Part shown: piece by piece, positions 36,548 to 47,780 of the stretch
Layout: every line of letters starts with the position of its first letter
Position numbering within the stretch: position 1 is the first letter of the stretch
NCBI GenBank assembly: GCA_050084515.1
Contig: CM114275.1
Coordinates: forward strand, 21,080,001 to 21,144,000
Reading direction: 5' to 3'
Length of the DNA: 64,000 nt
Source of the DNA: Blasia pusilla
Taxonomy: Eukaryota; Marchantiophyta; Marchantiopsida; Blasiales
The notes under the pieces: generated by a model
The model's input: only the letters and a program-made list of their open reading frames with translations
Database searches by the model: none
Told to the model about the DNA's origin: nothing
Made by a program: the position numbers and the translations under genes

Positions 36548-37421
36548 GGTCGAGGGAGTCTACCTACGGAAAGAGAAGTACGAACCCAACCGCAACCACT
36601 CACGCTGGACGATTTTCACGAAAATAATACTTTACTTTGATCTGAAGGCAGCTTTGTTGTTTGTTTGTCACGATACAAGCGACGCAACATTTGACGGCGA
36701 ATTCCCATGGATCAGGGAACCCACGTTTCCTCCGGGCATGCAAACCGACCTCTATAAACTAATGAATGGAGTACAATGCCAAAAAACAACGTGCTTTTTC
36801 TTGCAGCAACTAAGTATGACGACCACTCGGATGAACGGCGAATCGTTTATCCATGCACGATAATCGCGCGGCGATACCACTTTCCTCCCGAAATATGAAA
36901 CGACGATTGACACACATCGCTTCAGCAATAATCTGCGCAAATCGAAGACCTTCAACCAGTTAGTTGCGAGAAATGAGGAGCTGCGAACGACAAACGGTTC
37001 GACGTAGACGTCGAAACCTTCAGTATCATCTCAGCCATTGACGTCCGATGAGATCTTGCTAACCCACCGAAACACATGGAACTAACTATACTGAGGGCAA
37101 TTAACATTTACAGAAGAGTGCTCACCGCAGCTTTCGATCACAGGAGTGTCGCCACTTGCATTCATAGAACTCTTCAATCACACCAGATCGTGATGGATTC
37201 CCGTTGCGTGATAGTACATTACTACCGGCCTCCCTATCGAGAAAAAAAAACAGTGCGGTCGGGATGATCACACCATTTGCAAAGAGGTTCCAAAAGTTTC
37301 TGGGAAAGGTACTGAAAGACGCCTGAAGAGCGCCAACCAAAGGGGAGTAATTTCTTTCCGAAGTAAATATCTTCTTCGACAGGAAGTTGAGATGAGCTTC
37401 ATTGGCAGTTGCAAATAACTT

Positions 37422-38189
37422 CTAGAACCAACTGTCCTCGGCTTCACCGCTTTGCTCTTCCGTCTCGATGTAGAATCGAACTCGTCGACCCTTCCTTTGT
37501 TTGTCCGCCACCCTGTGGTTCGGACGCCTGTTATCGTCCACGATTCTGGAGTTACCGGGATCTTTGGGCACACTTCGCCGAGAGTCTTCAACCCTGCTAA
37601 AGCGAGTGACTTCGATCCCTTTGCCAATGGGAAGGGTAATAGAACTAGCCCCAGGCCTTTTCTTCACAAAGTTGCCATACGCGGTAGTGGCGTTCCTGTC
37701 GAAGAGATTATCTGCAACGACCACCGCGCAGGTGGGGTTGAGGCTTAAGCAATCCAAAATGCCTATGTAATCGTCTTCTTTACAGTCCACCAAGGCAAAA
37801 TCCACGTTCGTGTACTGTGGTACAATCTCCTTCGCATCGCCGATGATAAATTCAACAACTCCTGCTAGATTCAGCTCCTTCATCGCCACCATCGCATCGA
37901 GGAGTGCGTTTGAATCAGATAAAATGCAAATCAGACGCCCTCCGGTCTGACGAGCGGCAGCGGCTAAGGCAATCGTCGATGGCGCCGCGGACGAACAGAT
38001 TTCGAGGATCAACTTTGCATTCATCCCAGCGGCTAGGGCAGAGATGAATTCTGTACTGTGAGGCTCCGAATGCCTCGACGAAGTATACCGTCTTTCATGA
38101 TCGCGTTTGCACTGCGACAAACAAACATTTAGCAGAAGCGCCGTTAGCACTACCATGAAGAACACCCAACCAAACGCGCACAACGCCAT
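37422..38189 (-). CDS. DUF1442 family protein (SAM-dependent methyltransferase-like fold) with N-terminal membrane anchor
   Basis: A single open frame of 255 codons ends in TAG at 37424-37422. The ATG at 38189 was chosen as start; the frame is open for three codons upstream, but without another ATG. Residues about 1-22 (MALCAFGWVFFMVVLTALLL) form one hydrophobic segment, a likely signal anchor. Residues about 45-185 match the plant DUF1442 domain: STEFISALAAGMNAKLILEI, GGRLICILSD, VDFALVDCKEDDY, GAVVVADN-like CAVVVADNL and LPIGKGIEVTRF. The last 55 residues are charged and probably disordered. DUF1442 proteins share the Rossmann-like methyltransferase fold, but no substrate is established to my knowledge. 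Most relatives I know lack a membrane segment at the N-terminus. An upstream exon cannot be excluded. No operon or clear partner is visible. Confidence 0.8.
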   Translation of the reverse strand: MALCAFGWVFFMVVLTALLLNVCLSQCKRDHERRYTSSRHSEPHSTEFISALAAGMNAKLILEICSSAAPSTIALAAAARQTGGRLICILSDSNALLDAMVAMKELNLAGVVEFIIGDAKEIVPQYTNVDFALVDCKEDDYIGILDCLSLNPTCAVVVADNLFDRNATTAYGNFVKKRPGASSITLPIGKGIEVTRFSRVEDSRRSVPKDPGNSRIVDDNRRPNHRVADKQRKGRRVRFYIETEEQSGEAEDSWF

Positions 38190-40504
38190 CAGTAGCACCG
38201 GCCTTAACGCTCCCCCCCAGAGCGTGCAATCTACGACTTAGACCCCAACCATCAAGCGCCCGCAAAATATTTGGTATACGAGAACTTCAGAGAGTCTGTA
38301 TTAAGTGCAGAAGTACTCACGAGTCTGATAGTTTCGAGATAAGCATTAGCGGCATTGTCAGGTGACCAGGCCATCTCGGACGAACTGAGCTTTCTCTCGA
38401 GAGCGACGCTTGATGAACTCCTATGCCGCGAAATAAATTTTCTGCAGATAATTCACCTTCTAGCCAAGCTTCTCACACCCCAATCGACTCCGCTGGATCC
38501 TTCAATGACAACGTTAATGCGTGCTCCGGATCTACATTCCCTCATGCGTCGACGATGGTTTCGTCTCGCCTCTCTGATATTGCAAACTCTCGACTCCGTT
38601 GCTACAGAAACTTCCCGAGATAACCAAGCGAACCGTCCAGAGCCTCCCGCAGACGCAAGAGAGGAGGATGTTTGAACTCCTCCAGGCAGAGAATTGTGTT
38701 CCCGATATTCCTGACACAAATGATTTCTCGATCCAGAATTGCGTTCAGATGACAAGAGAGAAGGTGTCCGTCCCTGAAGGGTGAACTTGTGATGCAGTCA
38801 GTCCAAGGCCGAGCACGGCAATGAAAACCTTCCGGAACGTCCGGCGCCTTTTATAAGATTTGGGAGGTTGCCTCGGCAACTCCAAAAATCGAATCGTAGT
38901 CTCTAAGCAAACCCCCGAAGGAAGGACATCAATCTTAGGGTGGTGGACTCGGAAGGTTATCGTCCGAGCTCCGTCGTGGTAACGATCCGCCTCAGCGCTC
39001 AGCAGACCCGACCCCTCGAAGAAAAGCAGAGCACGTTGACTACTCAGACGCGTGACGGTTCCCAACTTGTTTTAATTGCCTCTCTCCTCATCTCTCTTCT
39101 TCTAGAAGAACTTGCTCAACAAGACACCCACAGCTACGATCCACTTACTCCCATACCATACGATCTCCATACGCTTGATCTACTTACTACTCGATACGCT
39201 TTCGAATGAAACTTATGCTCTCTGACCCGCCTCCCTCTGCTTTTGGCGGCAGAAACGACGAGACGTCCGCAACCGAACCTGGCAACTAGTCACGGGAGGA
39301 GCTCCGCGTTCGCTCCCCGTCGTGTGCACGCTCAGAAGCTAGCAGACCGGATCAGATCAGACCGAACGCGGAAGCTGTTTCGGTCGACAGAAGCTGTTTC
39401 GGTCGACGACGTCGCCACGTAGCCGGGGCAAGGGAAGACGGGACGGACGGAGTCCGAAGGACAGGAGGGGGGAGCAGGAAGACCGGCCGGCCGCCGGGGC
39501 CCTCGCGGACCACACAATCGCACAGCGAGCTTCCTTACATCCCGAGACAGGTTTTCCTGGAACAGTGGCTTCCTTCCCCGTACACGTGTCCACAACGAGG
39601 ACACCACAACGTTGCGCACAGCATCGTAACGAGCGGAATTTCCCGAACGGGGTACTGCGAACCGTGCGATTACACTTTCGACGGCCGACGATCCTTGACA
39701 ATCACCGGGATTTCGAAATCGGGTCGAATCATCCGGATTGCCGACTAGCTGGCCATACTGTGAACCACGTCCCCTTCCGACCGTCTAAATCCAGCGATGG
39801 TCGAACGGCGAGTAATTGTGATATCTGTCCGTTCATTGGCTTTCCCTACTTTCACCGCCGTCCATTCTCCCACGGTGCTCAGTTTATAGGAGGATACAGC
39901 TGGACTTTGGACGGCTCCGAGTGGGTACGTCGCCCGCCGTCCATTTGTCAATGCTGCCATTTATTTTATCCGGCGGTTCGGGCGTCGTTTGGACGGCTTC
40001 TGTTTTTAGCACATACGAGCGTGACTAATTTACCGCCAGTTCCTACGATGTTTCAGCCACTCCGAGCCAAAAGTCTCAAAAGGTCTCTTTAATTAGCTTA
40101 TTATATGAACCTTCGGTTAAAGGAGGACTCCGGTACTAGCGACCGTATTAATATCATGTGTAACTTTAGACATGGTATCTATGCGCGCCTGGGACCGGGA
40201 AAATTTAGGCCGAGCAGTCTAACAACGTTCCCGGGAATACGGCTCCTTTGTAAGACATGAAAAAAACCGGGCTTGTTGTGGAAATTGCCGATCACGCCTG
40301 TTGGTCGTCGGAAAGAAACGTCTAAAGGGGGGCGGGAAATGTATGTACCCACCGGTAGCTTTCTCCAGTTTCGCTCTCAGACCGTCCTCCACTGGACATC
40401 CCTTGTACAAGCTTCTGTGCTAGATTATGACTTGCTGGGTCCTCCTCATTGGTTGGAGGAGGGCAATTACTTGGAGGACTACCTCTTTCTTTTATTGCCT
40501 CCTT

Positions 40505-40535
40505 GGTATCCCGATGGGTTTTCCATCGGCATACC
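40505..40535. repeat. Hairpin, 13-bp arms with one mismatch, followed by a T-run
   Basis: GGTATCCCGATGG, loop GTTTT, CCATCGGCATACC. A run of ten or more T follows about 25 bases later. It looks like a bacterial or organellar terminator, but nothing around it supports such a context. Confidence 0.7.
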
Positions 40536-40901
40536 GAAAGCTTTTATTAAAGTTTAGGTTTTTTTTTTCTTCACCTGGGTCTTTGTAAAAGTATGTTGCA
40601 AAAGCTGGGGAAAAGGCAAAAGAAGGAGGCCTTTAGAAATGAGAAAGTAAATGTATATCGGATAGATGTCTTTTCATACAGGTTTTGGGGCTAGGGGGAG
40701 AGGTTTGATTCGTTCCTTAATGATTGTGTTTTCCCAGTCGAGAAATGGGTCGTCATCCATAGTTTCACAGTGTGCCCAAGCCAATGGGCTTTTGAGGCCG
40801 GCTCAAACTATGGGAGACGCCGGCGCTAGAGGCCCGCTTAGTAGTAGTCGCGTCTCTCTAGATGTTGTTGATATCGTATCTGCTATTGGTGAGTTTAGCC
40901 G

Positions 40902-40920
40902 AAAGGGGGATGCCCCCTTT
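40902..40920. repeat. Perfect 8-bp G/C-rich hairpin
   Basis: AAAGGGGG, loop ATG, CCCCCTTT, followed by TTC. It lies 370 bp from the hairpin at 40505 and has a similar terminator-like form. Function unknown. Confidence 0.75.
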
Positions 40921-41454
40921 TTCTAAAACCCAGCTGATTATCGCCTTCCCGTACTTGACTCTTTGAGTTTCCCTATTTTTGTATTCCGGATGGATTTTCC
41001 ATCACCCGCCTTTATGGAGACCTAGTTTTCCATGTATGTGTTTGGGTTAAATCACATCAGAATGACTTATGAAGGAGTGTGGACTAACGAAAGGAGACTT
41101 ATGCGTAAACATGGATATCCGAAAACTGCAAGATATGAAATTAAAACTAGTGTGCATCCCTTTGAGAGGGTTGGGAGAAAATAATTATCACACATGTGCG
41201 TAGGATACATGGATAGGTTAGATGGAGGAAAAGGAAAGACAAGGAGGATTTGTCACGATCCTAATGATGTGAGTAATTTGAAAAACTAGATAATAATCGG
41301 AGAATATGTTTTTTGGTAGAGCATTTGTCCAAAAAAAAAGTATTGACATGATATTTTGTTTTAAAGTTGTACTAGTGTACAACTTGGAAATGAAGGACTA
41401 ACCATGACGCGCACAAATTCAAAAACTTTTTCTTGATGCCCGTTGTATGGAAAA

Positions 41455-41530
41455 CATTTTCCTGTTGGCCAATTGCCACTTGTCAAGCAATAAAGTGTTT
41501 GCAAATCAAGAAGGCACTCTCCAATAATAC
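41455..41530 (+). repeat. Dispersed repeat, copy 2 (partner near 2285-2352)
   Basis: Carries the same 26-base core as the copy near 2326, beginning GTTTGCAAATC, with ACTTGTCAA before it and CCAATAATACAATAGAT after it. See copy 1. Confidence 0.7.
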
Positions 41531-44500
41531 AATAGATTAAAATCTGAAGACCATAAAATATGAATTTACTAGCAAAACAAAAAATTGAACTTATAGAAGA
41601 AACCCATTGGGTTATTTCTTGTAAGAAAATGAGCCATATAGTACACTAGAAAGTTCTACTAAGAATGTAAGCAAACAAAATCCATTCAATTATTTAGAGT
41701 GAGAGATATAGGGTATGTAAATATAGTGGAAAACACAACAAGAAATATCATGGGAAACCAAGGAACAAAACCATGAGATTATTTACAATGGGAAAATATG
41801 GAGAATCCATTGTTCTAAAATTTGTTGCTAAGTATCATATCATAAATTTCATATATAGGGAGTGTGAAGCTTTGAGATTAGTCATGGATTTGCATATGAA
41901 ACATCAAATATTAATGGAGAATATATGTAACAAAAATGATATTAAAGGAGAGGAAGTGAAGATAATGGTGAAAATTCGGTTAGCACTAAACTAGAATCAA
42001 CTTGACCTAAAAAAGCGAGTCCTTAAATATCAATGAGAAGAATGAAGATAAAAAATTCATATAAGGCACAAAGTTAGAACAAGAGAGAGAATCCAAAGGG
42101 GAGAGGCATTTACAAATGCTATTGTATCGTAGAAAAATAAATACTCATGAAGGGGATCTACTCTTTGTGAGTATTTATGTGTCAATATCATGTATGAGTG
42201 ATGTGTGTGTAGTTGTGATTGTACTTCTATAATTTTTGGGATATCATAACAAAGGAATGTGTGTTCCTAAATAGTCAAATGAGCGCACCCTCTCCTATTC
42301 CGAGAATTATTCTCACATCGCCGCGTGGTATAGAGTGATGGCATGGTTTTTTCTTGGCTCTCCTTCAACATTCACGTTGATTCTCATGCATCCTAATCTG
42401 TAAGATGAAATGAATTTTTCTCGCGAATGAATGACTTGTATTGAGTTTGAGAAATAACGAAGAGTTACAATCTTATAAACACACCAAGATCTTTCAAGTA
42501 CTTGTTAGGCCTTTGTTTGTCTTCCTCCATTGGCAAGAATGAAGGCACGCCCCATGTTGCATAGTGGGGTCAAGATGCCTTAAATGGAGACTTACGGATG
42601 AAGCAATTTTAATCATAGAAGCATGAAAGTGTGTGGATTTTCATTAAATTATTCCAATTTTTTACAATTGAAATTAGAAAGAAAAGAGGATAAAATTCTT
42701 ATTGTTATCGGGGTTATGTAACACAACTCCATACATTCATTTTTATCCCCACACACTCATGGGGATAATTATATCCTATGTTTGATTTTTGAAGATGAAT
42801 AGTGAATTATGTTAAAATCAAAGTCTGTATTAAGTATCAATATTTTACAAGTTGCCTAATAACAATGCACAAAAGGCTCTTGTCAAGGAGTACTAGGTAG
42901 AGTTGGGCCAATGGGATAGATACCTAGGTGGACATCTAATCTTGTAAGAATACGTAGATGTATGTTTATAACTTATTTTGATATTTTGAAAGACAAACTT
43001 CTTTCAAATTTGATAAATTTAAGATGTTTAATTTAGCATTCTAAACTCTCAACATAAAGCGTGTTTTCATTTTAGAAAATTACAAACTAGGACATGGAAG
43101 AAAAAACGTTCCCGATTACAACCCAATTTTACTTTTAATTTCGACTATATGTTCCTCACCATAGTTGTTTCATATAACATAACATTATTCCAACCAATAT
43201 TTGGGCATAAGATTAATAATAAAGAAGTGTGGACGCACTAGATTAAGAGAAGATTAAACCATTTTGGGAGCAAGAAAAAGGATACTATGAGACAATTCCT
43301 TACAATCTTGATCTACAACTTTTGCACCATTTTTTTGCCTATCAAGCAGGGTCTTGCAGTTTTTTCTTGCTCTTGTGTCACTCTACACTCAATTTCTACT
43401 TACACCCAAATATTCACAAAAAAATCAAAATGATGATATTTGCACAATGATATTCAATACAAAATCCCGCTTAGACATTGAACTTGAAACTTGCATTTCA
43501 ATTCGTGTCTATCAAATTTGGTTGGTGGACGACAATGCCTCAAGCCCACCATGGAATCCATAGGCGTCCATAGTATCGATGCCTTGTGTGATAATGACGA
43601 AAAATCTTGATCGTAAAAAATGCGAGGTGCGGCAAGAGATCTCTATGGTAGTGTTGTAATAAAATTATCTTGACAGGAATATGAAAACATATCTCTCAAG
43701 CATGATATCTTCTTTCCCATAGAAATTATTTGATTATAATACTAAGCCTTATATATATATACATATAAAGCACAAGGATATTCCATTCCTTTTTCAGAGA
43801 AAAGGAACTTCCATCTCCTTAGAAGTTTGAAATATTTTACAATAAAACTATTGGCATGTTTTTGCAATGCACAACCAAACTTGCATGGAATAACATCCAT
43901 GCAAGTGATGACACCTCTTAGTTTTGAGGAGGAGAAAATACAAATCCAGAATTCTGCCATCTCATTTTAAAAATATTCCTTCTTTCGTATCTAGGGGGGA
44001 AAATAATATTTCATTCCCCTGGGGATTTTGACACACGAAACCATCTCTTCCCAATGAATCTCCCGCGTTGACTTTATATTATTTGTGTGAATTAATAAAA
44101 CAGACGATATTCCTATATGTCGCTTTTTCCGAAATATCAGAATTTCTGAGAATTTATAATGATTGGATATACCTGTACTAGTAGACGATATGTTCGTATC
44201 CAAAGAAACGATTGGATTACGAACTCGGAGAGCTGTACATACACGCCCACCATCGCACAGTGAGAGGGAGGGACTCACGCCCTATCCGCCATGCCAAGCA
44301 CGCGGAAAGTACAGGAGCGGACGGGCTGAGTCACCGCCCTCCGAAGAAAATCGGTCAAAGGCCGTAGATCTAGACCATCGGCGGTGAGGATCTGTTGCGG
44401 AGGTCTAGGTCGTCTACGATCTCGACCCTGTTAGTGAGCGAAGGCCTGCCTTTTCCCATCCACTTTTCTATTTCAGTTTTATATTCTCTCTCGTGATAAC

Positions 44501-44877
44501 AACAACAACAACAGCAAATAATAGAGGGATTATGATCATTGAGTCTCTTTTTGGTCGTACCCCACCCTAATGAGTAGCCTCGTAGACCTCAGTTTGAAGT
44601 TCATGAATCTTGTCGACGCTAAAACTGAAAAGCAGTTTTCCCACACTATCGAGCATCTCTCGATCTTGGCGACCGACTCCGTGGAACAGTAGCAGTGAGT
44701 CGCACGGACAACCCCCAAATTGTCGATGAGGACAGAGCGCACTCGGAATGGTGTCGAGACTACTTTTTCATCCGAATGCATTTCCAACACGGTTTCAGTA
44801 AACCGCCACTTCGCGGTGTCGTCTCATATTCCTGACGTCGGAGAAACTTTCCCGGCCGACCTTATATGTATATAAAC

Positions 44878-44905
44878 TATAGTATAATACCCGTGCTGTG
44901 CACTG
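44878..44905 (-). mobile_element. Helitron-like 3' terminus (minus strand)
   Basis: On the minus strand the sequence CCAGTGCACAGCACGG is followed by GTATTATACTATAG. The 4283-4454 element has CCAGTGCATCGCACGG at the matching place, so the same family is likely. The final CTRR is not exact (CTAT), perhaps through mutation. The 5' end was not found. Confidence 0.4.
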
Positions 44906-45068
44906 GATCACCCCTTTTTTAATTTAAACTCAGTTGCTCTTTTCTACGGCAGCTGTTCTTTTCAACATCAGTTTTTTCTTACACCCGTCGTCACTTCACC
45001 GAACCCCAATACAGAGTTTTCAAATATCGTCTAATTATACAGATATACGTATTAGAAAAAAAACCGTG

Positions 45069-45290
45069 TTTTCCATCTCTCGGGAAACGGATGGCGAAGG
45101 CACCGAAACCGGCGAAAATTTCAAATTACCGACTCGGGGTTTCAATAACCGGCCGAAACCGGACGGATAGCCGGTATCAGGACAGTTCTCAAATTTACCG
45201 TTTCCTCGTGTGGATACCGGGAAAGTATATGTTCTCGCGGACCCTGACCGAAACCACTTGGGAGGAAATGGATAGGGATCCCCCGAATCA
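45069..45290. mobile_element. Possible Ac/hAT-like non-autonomous element
   Basis: The 220 bp contain many copies of short motifs of the ACCG/CCGG/AAACGG type: GGGAAACGG, AAATTACCG, ATAACCGG, GCCGGTAT, TTTACCGTTTCC. Ac-like hAT elements carry such clustered subterminal motifs. The outer parts have a GATGGAAAA-like stretch on the left (minus strand) and GGAAATGGATAGGGAT on the right. No exact terminal repeats or 8-bp target duplication were confirmed. Confidence 0.25.
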
Positions 45291-46878
45291 CTACGCTACA
45301 CGCTCATCCTATGGTCACATGCCAGGTGGATCACCGCAGCGATGAGTTGCCGCCTCCGCCTGTGTGTAGGCTGGTCGTCCCTAGCCTAAGGAGGGACAGC
45401 TGCCTGAGCTGCGAAAAAATGAGTCCGACTCAATCAACCAGGTGTTCTATCCACAAATATTCAATTGGTTTTTTCATTTGGAAGGGATTTTATTCGGTAC
45501 GCCGGGCTGCAGACCTGTGGACGTTGTCCAGAGGAAAGTAACCATTTTTCAATCCGATACTTAGTGGTGTGTTATGGCCCATTTTTTATTTTCTAGGTGT
45601 CCGGAGGACATGTGTGAACAAGTAGTCGTCCCGAAAGGCGTTCTTCTTTTAATAGTAGAGAGAAGTAGATAATAACTTGTGTTTGGTATATGGATGAGAA
45701 AAACGATCAACCCCATAAAGGTTTTAATTGGGACACGGATGAGATATTTTCCCCAAAAATCTTTCGTAATCATAGGTCCCCGCTTCCTTACACTTGAGGA
45801 TATAAATATCCAGATGTACTGTTTCCCCAAGTGTCGGGAGTGGGTGACCTATGGAGGAAGTGGGGTCGATAAAACCTCTCGCTGACCGGATATCGATCAA
45901 AGCCCTAATGAACAAATACTTTCCATCTCTCATGGTGTGGAAAACATTTTTCCTTTCGATTGATCACATGAAACCAAACTTGTGTTTATCTTCGTACCAA
46001 CACATAACGTGTTGGTTCGAAGCTTACAAAATTTTGAAAATATTTGTGGCGTTTCCGTTGTTAATATGCAAAATAATGAACGTGAGATGCATTTCTATGA
46101 GGAAAAGTTATCTCTTGTAAAATGAATGTAGCACCAATGCTCCGTTCACATGGACATAATTCAAATGTTAGGGGCTGATTTCATGGACACGCGCGGAGGT
46201 CGTGGGTTCCATTTTCTGCGTTCAAAAAATTGATCCAACAGTCCACCAGGAAAAGCTCCGCTGGTCTCTTTCAGTTTTCTGTTACATGCATTGCGAGGAA
46301 CCTGGGTCGATTCTACGCCCAAAAGTTTTGGGCGCAGAGAACTCGGTCACACTCTATCGTCGCCGCGACCATGCGCTCATGGAATCGACCCCTTATATCG
46401 ATTGCATGCTTTCAAAGTGGTTGTGGAATTCTTCTTCACGTCCATCACTTTCAAGTGGTAGGAAAACTCAAGGGATTCCCATTTTCAACATCCAGGGACC
46501 AAAATCGTGAGAAAATTTGGACACCCAATAAGAATCATGAGAAAACCTTTTTTTTAAAAGCAATGCAACCCTCACATCAGCACATAAGAACAAAGGGTTT
46601 CATAAGTCCATTGTTTTACTCATTCTATGCGACAAGGAAGACAAGACACTTGTGGCAAGTTCCAAGCCAAAATCATGATCCTCACTTAAAAGAAATACCC
46701 ACCGACCGAAAGCTTTATTTGTCCACATCGCCAAACGAATGGGATCTCCCGGGGACTTCATAAGAGTTCAAATGTGCATTATTCTTACAATATGTCATCG
46801 ACACTAATATAAAATAAGCCTCTTTAATGTAACAAAATTTTTTCAATGAGGTTTTTCTCTTGATTGTCATTATGTCCC

Positions 46879-47780
46879 TCACGATCTAGTAACCTAGTCC
46901 CCTTAATCTCCTAAGTGACAACCCATAATTTTTCTCTCCCATGTTCAACTTGATCGGGAATTCATTCTAAAGACTTTTAAGCGCCGTCCTCTCGCCCAAG
47001 ATTAGTCACTGATTGGGTCACTTGGATAACCTTGTCCCCTTTATCTTATGATGTAGAGAGCCCATCATTTTCTCTCCCATGTTGAAGTTGACGATAATCT
47101 CATCATCCACACGGATGCATTCAAAGGACTTTTCAGGACCGTCCTAGCCAGGATTAGTTACTAATTAGGTCACTTGGATAACCTGGTCCCTTTGATCTCG
47201 TAATGTAGACAGCCCATAATTTTCTCTCCCATGTTCGAATGGATGATAATCTCATCATCCACATGGATGCGTTCTAAACACTTTTCAGCACCGTCCTAGC
47301 CAAGATAATTTACTAATTAGGTCACTTGGATAACCTAGTCCCCTTAATCTCGTAATGTAGCTAGCCCATCGTTTTGTCTCCCATGTTCAAGTTGGTGATA
47401 ATCTCATCATCCACACGGATGCATTCAAAAAGACTTTTAAGCACCGTCCTAGCCAAGATTATTTACTCATTAGGTCACTAGGATAACCTCGTCCCCCTAA
47501 TCTCCTAATGTAGACAACCCATCATTTTGTCTCCCATGTTCGACTTGATGGTAATCTCGTCATCCACACGGATGCATTCAAAAGAGGTTTCAAGCACCGT
47601 CTTAGCCAAGATTATTTTACTAATTAAGTCACTTGGATAATTATTTTACTAATTAGGTCACTCTCGTAATAACGAGAGAGCCCTTAATTTTCTCTCCCAT
47701 TGTTCAACTCGATGATACTCTAATCATCCACACGGATGCATTCAAAAGACTTTTAAACACCGTATTACCCCCATCATTTA
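46879..47780 (+). repeat. Degenerate tandem array, about six units of roughly 150 bp
   Basis: Each unit contains, in order, GGATAACCTNGTCCCCTTAATCTC, GTAATGTAG, CCCATCATTTTCTCTCCCATGTTC, GATAATCTCATCATCCACACGG, ATGCATTCAAAAGACTTTT, GCACCGTCCTAGCCAAGATT and ACTAATTAGGTCACTT (typical spellings, each split or varied between units). The (C/G)TCTCCCAT anchor occurs at about 46934, 47072, 47224, 47376, 47529 and 47692. Further decayed fragments (GACCGTCTTAGCCACGATCT) continue to about 48540. It is a small satellite-like array with no coding content. Confidence 0.85.

Larger units (their letters stand above)
29941..37421. other. CpG-retaining, GC-richer region without a convincing gene
   Basis: Compared with the transposon-filled flanks, this segment keeps many CpG dinucleotides and a much more even base composition. 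Short frames occur in all six registers but none exceeds about 160 codons and none matches a family I know. It contains a decayed periodic repeat at 30470-31060, perfect or near-perfect hairpins at 31296, 35640 and 36510, and a CTTTC microsatellite near 34984-35008. The composition suggests a lightly methylated segment, perhaps with noncoding transcription or a decayed gene. Confidence 0.5.
38190..41454. other. Upstream region of the DUF1442 gene and adjoining intergenic DNA
   Basis: 38.2-40.1 kb is CpG-rich, especially 39.25-39.55 kb, and may include the DUF1442 promoter and 5' leader. A 175-codon frame at 39565-40092 (+) and smaller overlapping frames at 38.35-38.75 kb on both strands have no recognisable domains and look like chance frames in GC-rich DNA. 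An 18-bp unit (GAAGCTGTTTCGGTCGAC) is duplicated at 39371 and 39390. From about 40.95 kb the sequence turns AT-rich and transposon-like again. Confidence 0.5.
41531..46878. other. AT-rich DNA without a recognised gene; GC-rich patch at 44.2-45.4 kb
   Basis: No frame matches a known family. The longest frames (minus 44536-44790; plus 46230-46763, about 177 codons) show no domain I recognise. 44.2-45.4 kb is CpG-rich, with an AAC microsatellite near 44500, a Helitron-like terminus at 44878-44905 and hAT-like motifs at 45069-45290. A perfect 19-base palindrome (CGCCCAAAA-G-TTTTGGGCG) lies at 46316-46334, bracketed at 46304 and 46382 by complementary GGGTCGATTC/GAATCGACCC. Confidence 0.5.

Noticed and set aside
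39565-40092. 175-codon open frame on the plus strand
   Set aside because: Arg/His/Pro-rich, no recognisable domain, lies in GC-rich DNA where stops are rare and overlaps other open frames; likely chance.
44536-44790. 84-codon minus-strand frame in a CpG-rich patch
   Set aside because: Looks somewhat protein-like but no family recognised and no splice context found; too weak to call a gene.
46230-46763. 177-codon open frame on the plus strand
   Set aside because: No domain recognised; it runs across a palindrome and a duplicated phrase, which is not typical of a gene. Kept only as a note.
46879-47780. CRISPR-like regular repeat array
   Set aside because: Units are about 150 bp, repeated over their full length and diverged; there are no short identical repeats with unique spacers, and the DNA is eukaryotic.
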